DNA of 64,000 nucleotides, taken from the NCBI GenBank assembly GCA_050084515.1, contig CM114271.1, positions 48,050,001 through 48,114,000 on the forward strand, in the 5' to 3' direction. The notes under the pieces are model-generated. The model saw nothing but the letters and a program-made list of their open reading frames with translations, was not told where the DNA came from and did not search any database. Position 1 is the stretch's first letter; each line of letters opens with the position of its first letter. Origin of the DNA: Blasia pusilla. Its lineage: Eukaryota > Marchantiophyta > Marchantiopsida > Blasiales. Below are positions 33,385 through 45,000 of the stretch, in pieces. The translations under genes and the position numbers were made by a program.

Positions 33385-36300
33385 TATTGAAGACTGAGTT
33401 ATAATCAAACTCATGAGACACTTGAATTGCAACATTTGGTACTCACACAAAGTAGGGAAGCTTAATCTTGGTTAATCATTTAAGCGCGATTATCTTAACT
33501 AGGGTTAGTTAATCATAATTAGTCTAACTCGAGACTATGGTTAAAATTTGGTTAGGGTTATTTGTACATACCCTATATAATTTAGAAGAGGACGAGGCCC
33601 CACTCATTCCAAAATTTTGTTCTCCATGAAAGTGTGAGAGTCTTTTTCCACCATATATGTTTCTTTAGCAATTTTCTATATGGTATCAGAGCGATAGGAG
33701 AACATCACTTGAAATTCTTTGTGTTTGAGGAGAGAAGAGAGGTGAGAGAAGGCACAATTTCAGTTTGGGAGAAGGAAATTTTGTTCAAAACTCAATGGGC
33801 GTAGATTTTACATGGAGTTTTGACGGTGATAAAACTTTGGAGGCGTTTTTTAGGGCTTTCCCAATCAATTTAGCCATTTTTGTCCACATGAATAAAAATA
33901 ATGCCATATTTTGGTCTAACCTTCTTATAGAGCTTGTTGAGAGCTTTCCAACGCATCCAAAATCGCTCAATTTTGGCATTCTAAACTCCTGCATTAGCAA
34001 TTTCAGTGTAGGAAAATACAATTAGTGAAGAAAAGTTGTGTAGTTTGCTCTCTATAAGCCAATTTCTATTAGTTCTTTCATACAGTTTATCAATTTTGGC
34101 AAATTTCAAGTTGATTTCTATTTAGGAGGGATCTATGCTTCAATTGGAGTGGTGGAGAGCATAAAATTATATTTTTGTGAGTGAAATCGTTCGTCATGGA
34201 GTATTCCTCAAGAGCAATCATATGCGAGAATCTAGATAAGCATAATTACAATGTTTGGAAGTTTCGCATGAAATAATGAGTCAAGAACTATGGGAGCTTG
34301 TCACAGGTGATGAGGCCGAGCCAGAAGGTGACTCAACAAGCTTGAATGTTCACGCTTGGAACAAACACGCAAGCCAAGTAATCCATTATATTTCAATACC
34401 TATCAGCTCGCCAATGATAGGTCACATTCAAGATGTTGATACTCCAAAAGAGGCCTAATGTGCATTGGAAAATTTATTCTAGACATCTACAAAGGCTAGA
34501 AAACTTCAATTGAAATATTAATTGGAAAAGTGAGGAAAGGATCGTAGAGCATCAGACATATTGTTGATCAGTTGAATAACATTGGAGTGATAGTAGAAGA
34601 CGATAATTTGATTTTGTTCACTCTTCAAGGCCTTCCAAAGGATTACAAATTCTTCAAGAACTCTATCTATGTGAGAGAGAAGTATCCAACCTTTCAAGAG
34701 TTAGTCCCACTGTCAATCAATGAAGAGATGCGTCTCGTAGGCAGCGGTAACTCGTCTAGTCTACAAGAGAGTGCGTTATTTGATATACCTTCCGGTAAGG
34801 AAACTATTGGTTGCAAATGGGTTTACAAAATCAAACGTAATCAACATGGTACAATTAAGAGATACAAAGCCAGATTGGTGACTAAGGGCTATACACAACA
34901 ATATGACATCGATTACGAGGAAACATTTAGCCTGGTTGTAAAGATGGAGACTACGAGAACAGTGGTTGCAGTTGTAGTAAGTAAGAAGTTGAGATTATAT
35001 CACATGGACGTCAATAATGTCTTATTGAATGGAGATCTATATGAGGAGATATATATGACTCAACCACTTGGATACGAGCATCTTCAATTTCCATTTCGCG
35101 TATGCAGTTTGAAGAAAGCTCTATACGGGCTCAAACAAGCTCCAAGAATTTGGTATGACAAGATTACATACGTCCTACAAAAGTTGGGTTTTAGGATATG
35201 TGATCTGACTCCTCGTTATATGTCTTGAGAGGACAAGATCATATGGTTATCATTGTGTTGTATGTTGACGACCTCTTAATTATTGGGAGTATTGAGGATA
35301 TGGTATAATAAGTCAAGCTACAATTACAAGCATAATTTGATATGAAGGACTTGGGAGAACTCAAGTACTTGGTGTTGAGTCTATCAAGGTTGGAGAGAGC
35401 ATGTGGCTATTACAACAATAATATGCTCTTCATGCTTTCAAAATATGGTATGACAACTTGTAAGCCAATCTCTAGATCGTTGGACCAAAGTGTGAAGCTA
35501 AGAGTGGACAAAGGAGAGTTGCTTGCAGATTCTAACATGTACAGACACATGGTTGGGAGTTTGATGTATCTGACTATAACTATCCCAAATTTGAGCTATG
35601 CAATTGGCCTAGTAAGCCAATTTATGCAAGCACCTCGAAAACCTCATCTTGATGATGTGAGGAGGATTATGCGGTATGTGAAATTATTTTTCGATTCTGG
35701 CTTCAATTTGACCCTTCTTAGAGTTTACAATTACAGGGATTCAGAGATGCAAATTGGGTAGGAAGCATGTTTGATAGACACTCCATATTTGGTTATTCAT
35801 TTACTTTGGGAAGCGCAACTATAAGTTGGGCTTTAAAGAAGCAACCTACAGTTGCTTTATCTTCAATAGAGCCTGAATATAGAGGAGCAACCAATGCAGC
35901 ACATGAGGCGGTGTGGTTTCATCTATTACTTGTTGAGATTGATGATAGTAACTTATGATCTAGTGTATTATATGCATACAATATATGTAGCATCAAGTTT
36001 GCTAATAACCATGTGTTTCATGCTCGAACAAAGCATGTTAAGGTGCACTATCATTTTCTCAGAGAGAAAGTGCTTGCGTGATAAATTGATCTTGTGTATA
36101 TAGGTACAGATCCACAAATTCCTGATATATTTACAAAGGCATTATCTAGAGATAAGTTTGAGATATTTAGAAATAATTTAGGCGTTAGAAATATCGATAT
36201 GAGCTTGAGGGGTAGTATTGAAGAGTTACAATCAAGCTCGTCACACATCCGGATTGCTACACTTGGTTCTCACACGAAGTATGGAAGTGTAATCTTGGTT

Positions 36301-36523
36301 AGCCAGTCAAGCGCGATGATTTTAACCAGGGTTAGTTAATCACAATTAGTCTAACTCGAGACTATGGTTAATATTAGGGTTAGGGTTGCTTGTACATACC
36401 CTATATAATTGAGAAGGGGATCAACCTCCACTCATTCTCTCATTGCAAAATTTCATTTTCCATGGTGGTGTATGAGTGCGAGAGCCTTTCCCACCAATTA
36501 TGCTTCTTTAGAAAATTTCTATA
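33385..36523 (+). mobile_element. Internally deleted Copia retrotransposon
   Basis: The left LTR is about 33,385-33,681 and the right LTR about 36,216-36,523; both start TATTGAAGA and end TTTCTATA, with shared blocks such as CTAACTCGAGACTATGGTTA and TTGTACATACCCTATATAAT. A TGGTATCAGAGC primer-binding site follows the left LTR (33,682) and TTGAGGGGTAG precedes the right LTR. Flanks read GGATT and GGACT, a possible imperfect target duplication. The interior is only about 2.5 kb because the zinc knuckle, protease and integrase are missing. Several LTR differences suggest it is older than the 23.4-kb element. Confidence 0.88.
34197..36220 (+). pseudogene. Copia gag-RT-RNase H, deletion derivative with stops
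   Basis: Gag starts at 34,197 (DKHNYNVWKFRMK, then a stop), and resumes with QELWELVTGDEA. A 218-codon frame at 34,572-35,228 begins as gag (LFTLQGLPKDYKFFKNSIY, SINEEMRLVGSG) and passes directly into RT (KETIGCKWVYKIKRN, YKARLVTKGYTQQ, KALYGLKQAPRIWYDK). The protein therefore joins the two domains without protease or integrase. RT continues with YVDDLLII near 35,262-35,285 in another frame, then VGSLMYLTITIPNLSYAIG. RNase H appears at 35,767-35,958 (ISWALKKQPTVALSSIEPEY), and the C-terminal DIFTKALSRDKFE lies near 36,130. Frameshifts and stops make the copy inactive. Confidence 0.88.
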
Positions 36524-38204
36524 GGACTTTTAACTCCAAGTTCCGTTGCTCTGCATTATGTTGTAGGACTTGTAATTCCAATTTCGGCATCTCAAGGTCT
36601 ATAACATCTACTATGGAATCAGTGGATTATTGCATAGCTTCGTCTAAAGAGCTCCTTTGTTAACGTTTACCTCTAATCCTAGTACCAAGGTTCTTCTTTT
36701 TCAATGTTCCCTCTTTAGTTTCAATTTCCTTGCACGTCCTTGAGTCTACATTAACACAACAAAAGTCGTTTCTTGAATTGAAAACATCCCATTCATGTGA
36801 AAATCATTGGAACATACATAAACAAATTAAAGGTGAAAGGCACCAAAATTAAGGGTATTATAAGCACCTTTAATAGGAGGAGAGGATGGTGGTGGATTGG
36901 TAGACATCCCTTCTAGACCCATTGGGGTCTCAAATGGCTCTTCCTCTATATTAGCAAACAATGAATTAGTTACATCTTGTATTTTCTTCATATGTAATGT
37001 TAAGCAACAAAGAAACATTAGGAATAACATTGATGTACATGGAGTCATAGGATCATGTATGATAGTGATGGGTGGAGTTTTTGTTGTATTTGATGTTTCC
37101 TCCTCCATTTGGTATCCATAAGTACCTCTCACGTCACTATTAAGACCAGGAAGAAGAGAAGTATCAAAGCTTCATACTCCCATGCTCTCTTGATCCACCT
37201 CTTGCCGCTTTGGAAGCCAATCTACTAGATCCTTATAGACCATCTTTTCAAAGGTTGGAGGTAGACCTCGATGCTTTCGATCCTTTTTTGATATACATGT
37301 GTCAAAAAAGGATAATTCCCCACTTATTGCCTTGCGTTCCCAGTCATGAACTTGAAAATTACATGATTATAAAATGAATTAAACCACATCATAATAAATT
37401 ATTTTTTATGGCAAACTTGCCTTTTTGAAGTCTTGGACAAGAGCACTCAACTTCTTTTTGCACGCCTTCCCATCACGAATGGATTGCGTCATTCTATTGT
37501 TGAAGCAAAAGTTGGCCACTTTTTTCCATTTCGTTTATACTATGGCCATAGTAGATTGAGTAGTGTGATTCAATTCTACTACTTCCATCTCATGTCGTTT
37601 TGCCGCTATCAACATTTTGATCTCCATAGGCATCCATGTAATCAACTTGTCCTTTTGTTGTGGTACTTGAGAGTCAAGTATGATACAATCATCATCTACA
37701 AGAGTTGCTTGCTACAATGAGAAACACACAAAACAAAAATGAGTACTAAAAATTTCAGTAATGAAAAGTAAGAAATACAACTTCCAAAATTTACATAATG
37801 CAAATTGGTACAAACCTCTATAGTAATTCAAATGAGTACCTATATAAGTAGAGTTGTACTCTAGCTCTCTCTTGTCTACCATGCAAGTCTCTATTGAGAG
37901 AATTTTAAAAATAAAAGAAAATTTTAAAATTTTCATTCAATTTCTCAAGAGAAAAGGTTGATAATACCTTGCCCATATTATAGATGTAGTCTCACTTGAA
38001 AAACCTGAAATTCAGAAAATAAATTTGGTGACTTTATTTGTTGCTTGATGTTATTGTTTGGCTTAAGCAAAAATTCCAAGAAAATAGATATAATCTTAAA
38101 ATTTTCTTACTTACAAATGTCATCACCTACAAACGTATATGGTTCACGACAAACGGAGAAAAGAATATGCGGTCTTTCTTGAGAGGGGATGTGTAGCGGC
38201 GGTG
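36524..38204 (-). other. Unassigned decayed region, possibly a CACTA-type second ORF
   Basis: Minus-strand frames include GTRIRGKR and LDEAMQ near 36.65 kb, a 101-codon frame at 37,132-36,827 rich in T/P/M, and near 37.45-37.3 kb a segment with RDGKACKKKLSALV and KMVYKDLVDWLPKRQEV. The helical, charged layout recalls the CACTA second ORF remnants at 15-20 kb, but no shared motif is strong enough for a call. Confidence 0.25.
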
Positions 38205-39286
38205 TTAATCCACAACCCGTTGAGACGTACATGTTAACCGGGGTTGAATCACAACGGCTTTCCAACCAATAACGAGGCGGCTCAATGATGTGCCGTAGCT
38301 CCTTGACACACCCGCTAGCTTGGATATGGCAATGCCTCCATGGAATGACGAGAATTTAGTTTTTTTGGGAAACATGAAAAATATTCCGAGAGTGTCACGG
38401 TTGAACGGCCCTTGTTCTATGTGGGTTCTGCCCACACTCGACGCAAGAGGGGAATTATTGCGCGAGATTGTGGTTTCCACTTTCAAATCGGGTTGATTAG
38501 TTTTGCAAGGAGTCCAACACTAGCACTCGTTGGGAAGGAGGAAGAGGACGCATAACAACATGTGGATTTCATTTCATTTTGCCTTATGCTGGAGGTCCAT
38601 GTAATCTCCCACGTGATGGCTTGATGGAGAGAAGTTCGTTATGCAAGGAGCTCAAATGTGTTGGATTTTCTGCGCCCAACACTTTCACGCACAGGAAATG
38701 TCAAATGAAGGTCGGCGCTCTGCCCAAGAGATTGGTAGTGATAGGGGCGGCTGAGGCATCTCTTTCTTTGCTTCTATTGTTTAGAGAATTTGTGATACTT
38801 CTACTCCGCTTAGGAAGCCTAATAGAGGCTGTTGCAAAGGTAGGAAGGCGCAGGTCTTGGGGCGTAATTTTGGGGTACTCACTAGTTAAAAGGAGTCTAA
38901 GTTGTTGAGAGACACCTGCGTTTGTTTATAACCAAAGGAACTTTGTTCACACAATGTCCGTATATTCACAACAATTCCTTCTGAACCCGCTTCACTAAGA
39001 ATAACATGGAATGATGCAATGTGTTAAGAATGATGCTTGCTGTGGCCTCTCACACGGTCGATAATCTCAACTCTAGCTGCTTGCATGGCTCCCCTACTTT
39101 TGCGGACATTACTAGCAAGACAATATGGATGTGATGATGACTCATACTAGTGGGGACAATGCAGAAGGGTTGGATCCTTTTCGTAGTGGACGCCACGAAG
39201 GAACCTTTCAACCATCTCTTCATGTTTGATTACGACGCTTGGAAATGCTCTACCAATTGCAAGCACAATCGCCTTTTCGAGCGTAG

Positions 39287-39288
<2 letters not shown>
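38205..39288. other. Unassigned sequence
   Basis: No recognisable family. Open frames of about 90-110 codons on both strands (38,205-38,486; 38,579-38,908) have no motif. Confidence 0.3.

Positions 39289-39331
<43 letters not shown>
39289..39331. repeat. (CT)n microsatellite
   Basis: About 43 bp of CT repeats directly abutting a LINE coding fragment. Confidence 0.97.
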
Positions 39332-39334
<3 letters not shown>

Positions 39335-39770
39335 GGGATATCACATTAGAAGTAAAGCGCTCTGTCATTTTGCATACCATTCGTCCCTCGATGGAATACG
39401 GGGCAGCAGTGTGGGATGCCAACACCAAACAAAGGGATAGGCTTGAAGTCGCATGCAGGTATAGGCGTTTGCTGGTATGATGTCAACCTCATCACGAACA
39501 ACCCGAGTTGGTGTGAGATCAGAACTAGGTGTGGAACCCTTGGAGGATAGACGTGACATTGCCAAGTTGAAATGGCGGAGGTGGATGGAGAAAATGGACT
39601 CCCATCGATATTCTAAAGAGGTGATGGGGAAAACCTGGACCCAAAAAAGACCCGTAAAGCAGGCCAAATCTTGGGCGAAAAAGGTTCAAGAGATTGTGCA
39701 AGCTTCCAAGCTCCCAGCAGGGCCTTAACTGTGGGAGCAAGATGAGAAAGCATTCGTGGATACAATAACC
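39332..39770 (+). pseudogene. LINE reverse transcriptase C-terminal fragment
   Basis: After the microsatellite the plus strand reads CRDITLEVKRSVILHTIRPS, then MEYGAAVWDANTKQRDRLE, a stop, then RTTRVGVRSELGVEPLEDRR and DIAKLKWRRWMEKMDSHRY. The '.RP...YG..VWDA.TKQ...LE' and 'R.ELG..PL..RRD..KLKW' motifs are the region after the RT domain of plant LINE-like proteins. A close relative lies at 54.12-54.27 kb on the minus strand (VKRFVIVHSIRPSL, GVWDASTKQRDRLE). The 5' part of the element is absent. Confidence 0.72.
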
Positions 39771-39965
39771 AAAGCATAACCTCCTTGGCTCTTGACCGGC
39801 TGTAGCGGGTCAAGGGCCACTTCCCAAAGTGGGAAGTCAACTATACTCTAAATGGAAATTTGCCAAGAATAGTAAGTTTTTCTATATGGCTCCAAATGAG
39901 CCGAAACGAAAGGGAAATCTGCTCTCGCAGGTTACTCGTGGCCTCAATAGGTCATAGAAAGCTAC
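39771..39965 (-). repeat. Partial copy of the ~615-645-bp dispersed repeat
   Basis: Matches 17,008-17,200: CCTCCTTGGCTCTTGACC, GGTCAAGGGC.ACTT, then TATGGCTCCAAATGAG and CGAAACGAA.GGGAAA. It joins the 3' end of the LINE fragment directly. Confidence 0.75.
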
Positions 39966-40430
39966 AAAAAGAACCGGTTTGTTTTCAAACAACAATCGGC
40001 GCTGGAAGGTATGACAGGGGGCTAGGATGACGCCAATTTCTTGCGCCCAAAATTTGTGGTGGCAAGAATTACAACAACCCTGCCAAAAACCAAGGACGTC
40101 GACGAAAAACCCGTGACGCCGACCGTTTCAATAATATGTAGACCGTAGGATGTCTATGATTTGGCGTAACTACCAAGGTCGCCAACACAACTAGCCCCAT
40201 GGAATCGGGCCCTTAGTGTGAAGGACACATGGATATGTTAGATAGTGAAAAAAGGATATTAGATTGTATGTAGTGGCCATAATTATTCCCTTAATTCATG
40301 AAATAAAACGGCCTCGTACTAATTACATTTTCTCTTAACTCATAAGTCGTATCGTATTTTGGTTTGTAATAAGTCCCCATCTTATGAGGCCGCCACACTA
40401 GTTCGTCTAACCTATCCACGAACGAATCAC
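39966..40430. other. Intergenic, no feature seen
   Basis: Transition from repeat sequence to the GC-rich leader region of the CTP synthase gene. Nothing recognisable. Confidence 0.35.
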
Positions 40431-42020
40431 ATCTAATGAGTTTCTCCCCACCCCTCCGGGCCTCTCCATGCCTGCACATCGGTTGACCTTCGGATAAATA
40501 TTCGGAGCGCATTCCCCAAACAACCGGAAGCTTCCGTGAAACAGACTTTCAGTCCGTCCGGTTGGAACGGAAGAGTCTCCGGGAGGGAACTAAGACAATC
40601 CGTTGGTACGCGGCGCATACGACGACTTGCCTGCCGCTGAGGTAAGAAGGCAGGCGGAAGTACAGGAGGAATCGGGGTGGCGGACGGACCTAGTTAAACC
40701 GGCTCGAAAGGAGGACGGTGTATGGCTTTCGGCCGAGTAGGGTTTTAAGGCGGAGTCAGCAGCGACTCGGCACGGGGCTTCGGCGCTGGGCTTTGCCCCG
40801 GGCCCCGCTACGGCTTTGAGGCGAAGTGGTACGGGACTGCTGGAGCAGCCTCGCGCGGCCGCCAGAATGTCGATTTTTGCGCCGGTGCCGTGGCTGTCAG
40901 GACTGAGGACGGTTGGATGATTGGATCGGGAAGGTAGCGGAGGCGAAAGTTTGGTGTTAGGGTTGCAGGCGCTGACAAGCGGCAGTGGCAGCGGAATGGA
41001 CCATACGGTGACCTTGGAATGCAAAATCGGAGCGGAAAGTCCAGCAATGGATGGCAGGAGCAGGGAGTGTGCTGCGCAGGTGCAGGCGGTCAGATGTTCA
41101 AGGCGGGGCGGCGAATCATATCAAGGTAGCGGGGTTGACTGGAGGCGGTGGCGTGATTCGTTTCGACGAGACTCTGAACGTGTATAAGAGATCCCGCCAA
41201 GCCCGGCTGACCACCGAGATGTGAAGGAGAGGCGGAAGGCATGTCTCTGGATGGCATCAAGCCGATGGTTGTCGTTATTTGTATTTGTAAATGTGGTCCG
41301 TGAAACAGCGAGAGAAGCGGAGGTGCGACAACCGTGAGGAACTTGAATATGCTGACAGCAGGAAGGATTGTTGGTTTAGGACTAGATATTGTCGGGGCTT
41401 CGGATTGGGGTTGAGGTCGATTACCGAACTTACTAACCGAAGGAAGAAGAATGAAGAATCAGACTCCGATCCTCGAATGTCGTTAAAGTTACTCCTTTTA
41501 TGGTTCTGCCTTAACGGTACCGCCGCATGCAGTTACTGCTGTTGACTCATATACGCTACGTCTTATAGTCGGTTTGTAGCCACTCCGTCTTCCCTCGAAT
41601 GGTGGTTGTGCTTCGTCACCAGCTTTTATCGATCTTTCGTGAGCGTCAACCCTAAAGCCACCTGTAGTCCCCCTGCCGATGCACTCTCGCGATAAACCCT
41701 AAACCCCCAAGTGTTCAGAAAGGGGGAGGTTGTGTTATTACTTTTCCGCGAGTCATCCAGAGACCCATGTCATGCAGTCTAGGAAGGCTACAGACTCTAC
41801 CAATTCAAATACCAAGAAAGTCGGCGAAACTGAACGACGCGTCTGGGTACGTGCCCGCAAGTTCCCTTCTCATCAACGCCTGAGGGCTCGACGAACTCAA
41901 AAGTCTCAAATAACGGAGAGAGCCAGAGCTGCTGTAAAATCTCACCTCGAGGCGGCAGGGAAACTAGGACCTTGAGCGACTTGTGCTAGTTGGAGTGAAG
42001 CCACCAACTCGATCAGCGAT
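40431..42020 (+). promoter_or_regulatory. GC-rich upstream/leader region of the CTP synthase gene
   Basis: Composition rises sharply in G+C and CpG (especially 40,600-41,250) compared with both flanks, then leads to the ATG at 42,021. Long frames on both strands here (for example minus 40,590-41,024) are S/P/A-rich without motifs and look like composition effects. The region probably holds the promoter and a 5' UTR, possibly with a leader intron, but I cannot place a transcription start or TATA box with confidence. Confidence 0.45.
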
Positions 42021-45000
42021 ATGAAGTACGTGATTGTGACGGGGGGTGTGGTGAGTGGCCTGGGAAAAGGAGTGACGGCCAGCAGCATTGGCGTGGTTCT
42101 CAAAGGATGTGGACTCAGAGTTACTTCCATCAAAATAGGTATGAAATTGTCTTGTGATTTTTCCAGTAGTAATCCTGTTTGTAACGTCAAGCTTCAGGTG
42201 CACAGAATGGACTTCGGTCCGGACAATTGCACGTCTACCGAGTTGGTAACAAGGTATGGCTCATGGGATGGGGCAGTGAATTCTATAACTGTGCTCAATG
42301 CGAATGTGTTTTTCAACCTGGACGGTGAAAACTTGTTTCTTGAGCTCTTGCAGATCCTTACCTGAACACGGATGCCGGGACCATGTCGCCATTCGAGCAT
42401 GGGGAAGTCTTCGTTCTCGATGACGGCGGCGAGGTAACACTAGTGGAGTAGACCATGTGTATCCTTTTTCCTTCCTCTCTGTTTGTGCTACTTCCTCGCG
42501 CCCCTTATCTTCAATTTTCTAAGTGTGAGGCATTGTTTTCTTCCATGGTTTTTTGTCAGATGTTCTCTTTCCGACTTCATGTCCATTTCACCTCGACTAT
42601 CCCATCTGCGGATTGACAGAAGAATTACCAACAATTCCTTTTAATTCTGCTGCGTTGAGCTGGATAAAATTGATTACTGAATTCGCTGTTTCTCTCTGAA
42701 GGTGGACTTGGATCTTGGAAATTATGAGCGTTTCTTGGACATCACGTTGACGAAAGACAACAATGTCACCACTGGCAAAATTTACCAGGTATTTGCCTCG
42801 TTCCCCCATAGTGGGTTTCGCAATCATGTTTGACCGAAGTGAAAGTCGCCAAGAGAGAGCTGTCCACTTCTCTCATCCTTTCGAATGTTTTGCATACTTC
42901 GCAAGATTTTGTAGTCGCCTTTCTCTTTGGTCTGGATGGGGTTGTAGGAACCAATGATTTTCTTGGTGTGGTGGTCTCTTCGTGGACAGTCAGTGATAGA
43001 TAAGGAGCGCCGCGGGGACTACCTTGGAAAAACCGTGCAGGTTCGTAAGCATTACCCAATGCAATTCTGTAGTTTTAATCTTTACTTTTCAGATTGCTGC
43101 TACTGAGGTCCTTTCCGCTCAGGACGTTTATGACACTGTGCCCCAAGGGCGGTGGACCGCTTACGTAGTACTATCCCGATTTCGCTGTCCAAACTTATGC
43201 TAAGTTTGATTTACCGTTCGTAAGGAAAACTCAGGCTGGCTCGGGTTTTTAATCACATTTTGAGCATTTCTATTTGCCACTACACGCCGAATTACCGAGG
43301 ATTACCTTGACTTGGACTTACTCTGCGATCATCAGTAGAAGTTTGCACAAGCGGATGGCCGTGAATCACTTCAGAGGTACGTCGAGTAGAGTCGGCCTGA
43401 AATTATGGGTGGATTTGGTTGTTTCTCAGGTCGTGCCCCACATCACCAACGCAATTCAGGACTGGATTGAGCGAGTAGCTAAAATCCCTGTCGACGGTCG
43501 GGAAGGGGAACCTGATGTTTGTGTCATTGAATTGGGAGGCACCGTTGGTAAATAAACTATCCCCTCTTTCCCGTATGTTGCGAGACATTTCTGACGAAAT
43601 TTCGTGCCTGCCAAAATGCTTGCTACCCGGAGGAAACTCTAGTTGCGAGTAGTGCTTGTCATAGAGAGGAGAGTGCACTCATTCACTTGTACATGTCGTA
43701 GCTTTGCTACGGTTGGCCTACCTCCAAACGGGGACAGCTCTATTGACTGTGATGAGTCTCGAAGGAGGGAGTCGTGGACAATGTAGAATTTGAAGAGAAG
43801 GGAGACCACGTGGCTAGCTGGGAGTCTACTCAGACAGAGAACGGAAATCTTGGTGTGAGCATATCTTAAACTGGTACCTAGGCATGTTTGGAGACCGCCA
43901 ATGAGTTTAAACAAATAAGTGATAATTAACTGTATGACCACCCTGAAGTATCTCCCAGTTTTGTGTCATTCTTCAGATACTTCGGGGTTATCAATGAAAA
44001 GTGGGGATGCATAGAGTGCTAACCTGCAGGTTTCCCTGCAGGACATGATGTCAAGAGTTTTCATCCCGTAATGTACAAGTGGGACGACTTTCCTCAATGG
44101 ATTCTTGGAACAACTTTCCATGATTATGCCCATGGTTGTAGCCAGTCACCGTGGAAAGAGGATAGCTGTGATGAAGTAGGGTAGAAGTAACACTTCTGTG
44201 CTTTCTCTTAAGTCCGTGTAGGTTTTTCTAAAGTCTGTTACTCGTCTTGGAAGTGAAACCTAACCTAACCTAATTCTGTGATGAGAGAGTGCCCTCCAGC
44301 GGAAGACTGCCTTAGACTTTTGCAGCTGTGCTTGGTATGGTTAATTTGGATGTTAGTGCAATGCAATCTATGCACCATGAAAAATTAATCCATGTTTGAA
44401 ATTTGTGAGAGCCCTTCTACTCTATGGTCTATAGAAAGTATTATGGACCAGCTTAACCTGTATATCTATTGCACAGATTTCAAATTCAGTAGCCCAACAA
44501 CCATTCACATCTGACATGCGTTTTTCTATTGCTACTCAGGTGATATTGAGTCCATGCCATTCTTTGAGGCTCTCAGCCAGTTTCACGATCGTGTTGGTAA
44601 GTATGGTTCGCCAGGGATGGGTGTGTGTGTTGTCCTCTCTCAGTAAGTTTACTTGTCTTGTGGCCCATCACATCTCCCTGGAGTCAACTTGATACTTGGG
44701 ACTTATGTGTCTTCTATATCACCTGAAAGAACTTGTTATGGTAATGGGTTCGGAACTGCTCATGAAGAAGCCTTGACCTGCATCCTGCAAGTGGTTGGTA
44801 TTTTGTGAGGATGGGGCTATGCTTTCTTATATGATCCTCTGCTGTGCAGGTGCTGAGAACTTTTGCCTGGTTCATGTGAGCCTTGTGCCAGTGCTTGGAG
44901 TTGTTGGAGAGCAGGTCTGTCCTATACCTGTGCATGCACGGTTGTTAATCTGGAAGCCTCCATGTAAGAGTGGCTAGTACCAGCCTGAGCATCTTTGTGC

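Noticed and set aside
40590-41187. GC-rich open frames upstream of CTP synthase (minus 40,590-41,024; plus 40,921-41,187)
   Set aside because: Proline/serine/alanine-rich without motifs, overlapping on both strands; best explained by high GC reducing stop codons in a leader/promoter region.
42140-42353. Possible read-through of CTP synthase exon 1 into intron 1 (114-codon frame)
   Set aside because: The frame after residue 39 loses all family similarity, and a GT donor and AG acceptor restore the conserved protein exactly.
42194-43059. Minus-strand frames opposite CTP synthase exons 2-4
   Set aside because: They are shadows of exons and introns of the plus-strand gene and resemble no family.
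44262-44272. Telomere-like CCTAAC/CCTAAACCC phrases (also 41,694-41,708)
   Set aside because: Only two short imperfect copies at each place, not an interstitial telomere array.
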